Shown here: one piece after another, positions 18,073 through 20,335 of the stretch
Position numbering within the stretch: position 1 is the first letter of the stretch
Layout: every line of letters begins with the position of its first letter
Assembly (NCBI GenBank): GCA_009801015.1
Contig: VHZZ01029708.1
Location: forward strand, 1-20,335
Direction: 5' to 3'
From: Silene noctiflora
Taxonomy: Eukaryota; Streptophyta; Magnoliopsida; Caryophyllales; Caryophyllaceae
DNA length: 20,335 nucleotides
Notes under the pieces: model-generated
Seen by the model: only the letters and a program-made list of their open reading frames with translations
Told to the model about the DNA's origin: nothing
The model's database searches: none
Program-made: the position numbers and the translations under genes

Positions 18073-20157
18073 TGTAGATACCCATATCTGTCGATACTTG
18101 CATTTATATAAATCCTGTCAAACACCCGATGATGATAGGAAAACATGTACTTGGAAGTTGGTCATATCGTTATTTGAGTTCGTTTTACGATGTAAAAGGG
18201 ACGTTGTCGATGAAACCTTTTTTAAGAGGTTTTATCGTTTATTTTAATTTAAATGAAATTTAAATTAATTGTTTCAAATTCATTTTAATCTGAATTTATT
18301 TTATTTATAATATTTATTTTATTGCAAAATAAAATATTTATTTTATTCAATTTTGAAATTTCATTTGAAAAATCTAATTTCGAAAGTTTCAAAAAAAGAG
18401 TTGAAAACTCGATTGAATGGGCGATTTAAAACTCGATTTTTAAGCCCGTTTTCTTTGCGATTTGGCACGAATTTCGAGTAGACCGACCCAATTATTTACC
18501 CAACCTACCAACCCAGGCTCGAACCCCCCATACCTAACCCAAATTCTATCCCAAACCAGCCCAAACCCGAACACCCTTCACCCGTGTTCAGCATAGCCCT
18601 TTACCGCCACCCAAACCCGTCTAAATCTTTGCTCAAAAACAGCCCACGAAACACGCATAAACAACCGCTCCATACTCTGTTTTCAGCGGGTTTTCGAATC
18701 CAATTCGAGCTCTAATTCCTCCATTCTAAGCTTCCCTACTTACCTACATTAGACATATTACCTTCCCCCTTAATAAAACCAACAAAAACTATCCCAATCC
18801 CCTTGAAAACCGTGTCCAAACTCCAAACAAACACAAACATTCCAAAACTGAAACCCTTGTGCAAACCCTACTTCTAATCAGTTTTATACCCTATAAATAC
18901 CCATATACTTTGACCATTAGCAAACCTTAGCAACCCTTAGCATCCACTGGCAACCTTACATATCACTCACGCTCAAAAACTTGCAGAAAAACCCTAAGGA
19001 AAAGAGGAGGCAGACGTTCGAAAACAGGGAACAAGCATCCTGTTTTCGTGTTTCTGCTTTGTCTTATACATCGTTTTTCGTGGTCAAATTTCCATAAAAT
19101 TTCCGATCTATTAAAATATTCACAAGATTAATACTTTCTAGTTTCCAGAACATCTTTAAAATCTCGTTTTGGTTAAGAAAGGAAGTTGTGGTGATCGTTT
19201 GAAGTTGGCTGTGCAAACCACAAATTTTGACGTGATATTCAAATTCAATTTCTCAAGTTTCAATTGTTTTCGTTGACGACAGCCCCTCGGGATAAAACAT
19301 TAAAATCGATTACGATCTAAGATATCGATCAATGATACATGTAAGTTGAGGGTGCCAAAATTCCTTCCTTTTCCCCTTTTCTTTTCGTATTTTTACCGTT
19401 TTGTTATTATGTACTTTAATTATCGTTTTTATTGTTTTAATTGTGTTTGTTTAAATCTAACTTAATTTAATATCGAGTATGAGTTAAAGTACCATTATGA
19501 ACACCCACGTTGACTTGGGTGGAACTTTATAATTCGTTTGAAGTGATCGAAGTGGTTCCATTCATTTACATATCCTTGTGTTTGTAAGAGGGCATTAATA
19601 ATTGAATTAATTCGAGTTCCATATCGATGAAATCGAGTTTCTATATTTTTCTCTTATTCGGCAATACTAGACGGTTTTCCAGACCAATATTGGACTTACA
19701 ATTTAATTAATTTAACTAATCGATGACTATAATTTAATTTGCTAATTGAACTAGACATTAGGTTCTATTTAGGACTAAATTGTAATAATTAGTAAATAAC
19801 ATGTTTAATTAACAATTAAAAACTTTAATAATTTAATTAATAAGACATATAGGTCATACTTCGAGTTCATTAGACATATAGGTCATACATTAACCTAATC
19901 TGTAAATTAATTTAACTTAACGATTCTATTTAATTAATTAATCCATCTTTTCTATCACCTTCTCTCACTAGCATAAGACCGCTTGCTTAACACTGTCTTA
20001 TTAACATTCAATGACTAAATAAGATAAAAAGAGGCAACAGTCGACCTCCTAGCGTCGCGTGCCATTCGTCCCTTCCTCCTCTTTCAAACCCGTTTTTCTA
20101 ACTCGATTTTAACAATTTGCAATTCGATACAACATGTAATTAACATAGGATCTTGTT
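18073..20157 (+). mobile_element. LTR-like sequence of another family, incomplete
   Basis: It starts TGTAGATACCC after the break in copy B. It holds an AT-rich first part, a C-rich stretch with many ACCC/CCCAAACC words (18480-18700), and a TATA box at 18892-18899 followed by a leader-like region. A 17-bp direct repeat, AGACATATAGGTCATAC, occurs at 19843-19859 and 19872-19888. I found no primer site, polypurine tract or CA-type end before 20157, where another element begins. The LTR reading rests on the TG start, the abrupt junction and the promoter-like layout, so family and true end are unknown. Confidence 0.45.
18892..18899 (+). promoter_or_regulatory. TATA box of the LTR-like sequence
   Basis: TATAAATA sits between the C-rich stretch and a leader-like region with AACCCTAAGG. 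It is the only strong TATA match in this unit. Confidence 0.45.
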
Positions 20158-20335
20158 TGTAACACCCCCACTTACCAAGAAAGCTTGTACTAGACCTTCC
20201 CTGATAACCAAGGGCGCTACCATCTCGAATACCCGAGGTAAGTGATAAGTGATTATTTTATATACTTTAACCCCTTATATTAGCTTGATTTCTCATGTCA
20301 TTTTAGCACTTTGTTTAGTGTTTTGAGCTAATATC
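20158..20335 (-). mobile_element. U5 end of a chromovirus-type LTR, cut by the window edge
   Basis: It begins TGTAACACCCCC and carries CTCGAATACCCGAGG at 20224-20238, 66 bp in. That is the same placement as CTCGGTTTCCCGAGG in the inverted arm at 9007. No primer site lies to its left, so it is the outer end of a 3' LTR or a solo LTR on the minus strand. The rest lies beyond the window. Confidence 0.6.

Noticed and set aside
18073..19350. LTR end near 19036 suggested by a repeated GCATCCTGT word (18066 and 19034)
   Set aside because: The sequence before the second copy does not end in CA next to a matching target duplication, and no primer site follows; probably chance.
1..20335. tRNA, rRNA, viral or bacterial-type genes
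   Set aside because: No tRNA cloverleaf, rRNA segment, capsid, replicase or operon-like gene order was seen on either strand; GCTCTGATACCA words are primer-site complements, not tRNA genes.

Overview
The window looks like repeat-rich, heterochromatin-type DNA from a plant nuclear genome. The grounds are plant-type introns, a plant mobile domain (PMD) gene relic, and a nested stack of plant LTR retrotransposons. A caryophyllalean source (Silene or a relative) would fit the LTR style, but that is an impression and not a proof. I see no intact host gene, no rRNA or tRNA gene, and no reverse transcriptase, integrase or complete gag.

Layout. (1) About 1-3689, plus strand: a decayed PMD gene with recognisable exons and GT-AG introns, two compensating frameshifts and one in-frame stop. 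A 1,290-bp solo LTR (1409-2698) splits one exon; removing it with one copy of its 5-bp target duplication rejoins the reading frame. (2) 4228-7492, minus strand: a Tat/Ogre-like 3' LTR with its polypurine tract and the non-coding end of the element body. (3) 7493-9006: a second Tat-like LTR of another family, on the plus strand, carrying a 20-bp-period array of near-palindromes. (4) 9007-16361: a large non-autonomous (LARD-like) element with chromovirus/Tekay-style ends. It has an odd 5' LTR with 126-bp terminal inverted repeats, an initiator-tRNA-Met primer site, one uncharacterised 225-codon ORF, two successive polypurine tracts and a truncated 3' LTR. Inside it sit a solo LTR and a complete 551-bp TRIM element, separated and flanked by GT microsatellites. 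(5) 16362-18072: a second, diverged copy of the minus-strand element in (2). (6) 18073-20157: a long LTR-like sequence of another family, itself cut by (7) the reverse-oriented end of a chromovirus-type LTR starting at 20158.

The segments do not form an operon or pathway; the logic is insertion, nesting and truncation. The points most worth a second look are four. The Tat-like LTR families each carry their own palindrome cluster at the same place in U3. The 5' LTR folds back on itself. The ORF of the otherwise non-coding element has stayed open and carries a SUMO-interaction-like motif. The TRIM array lies within GT repeats.
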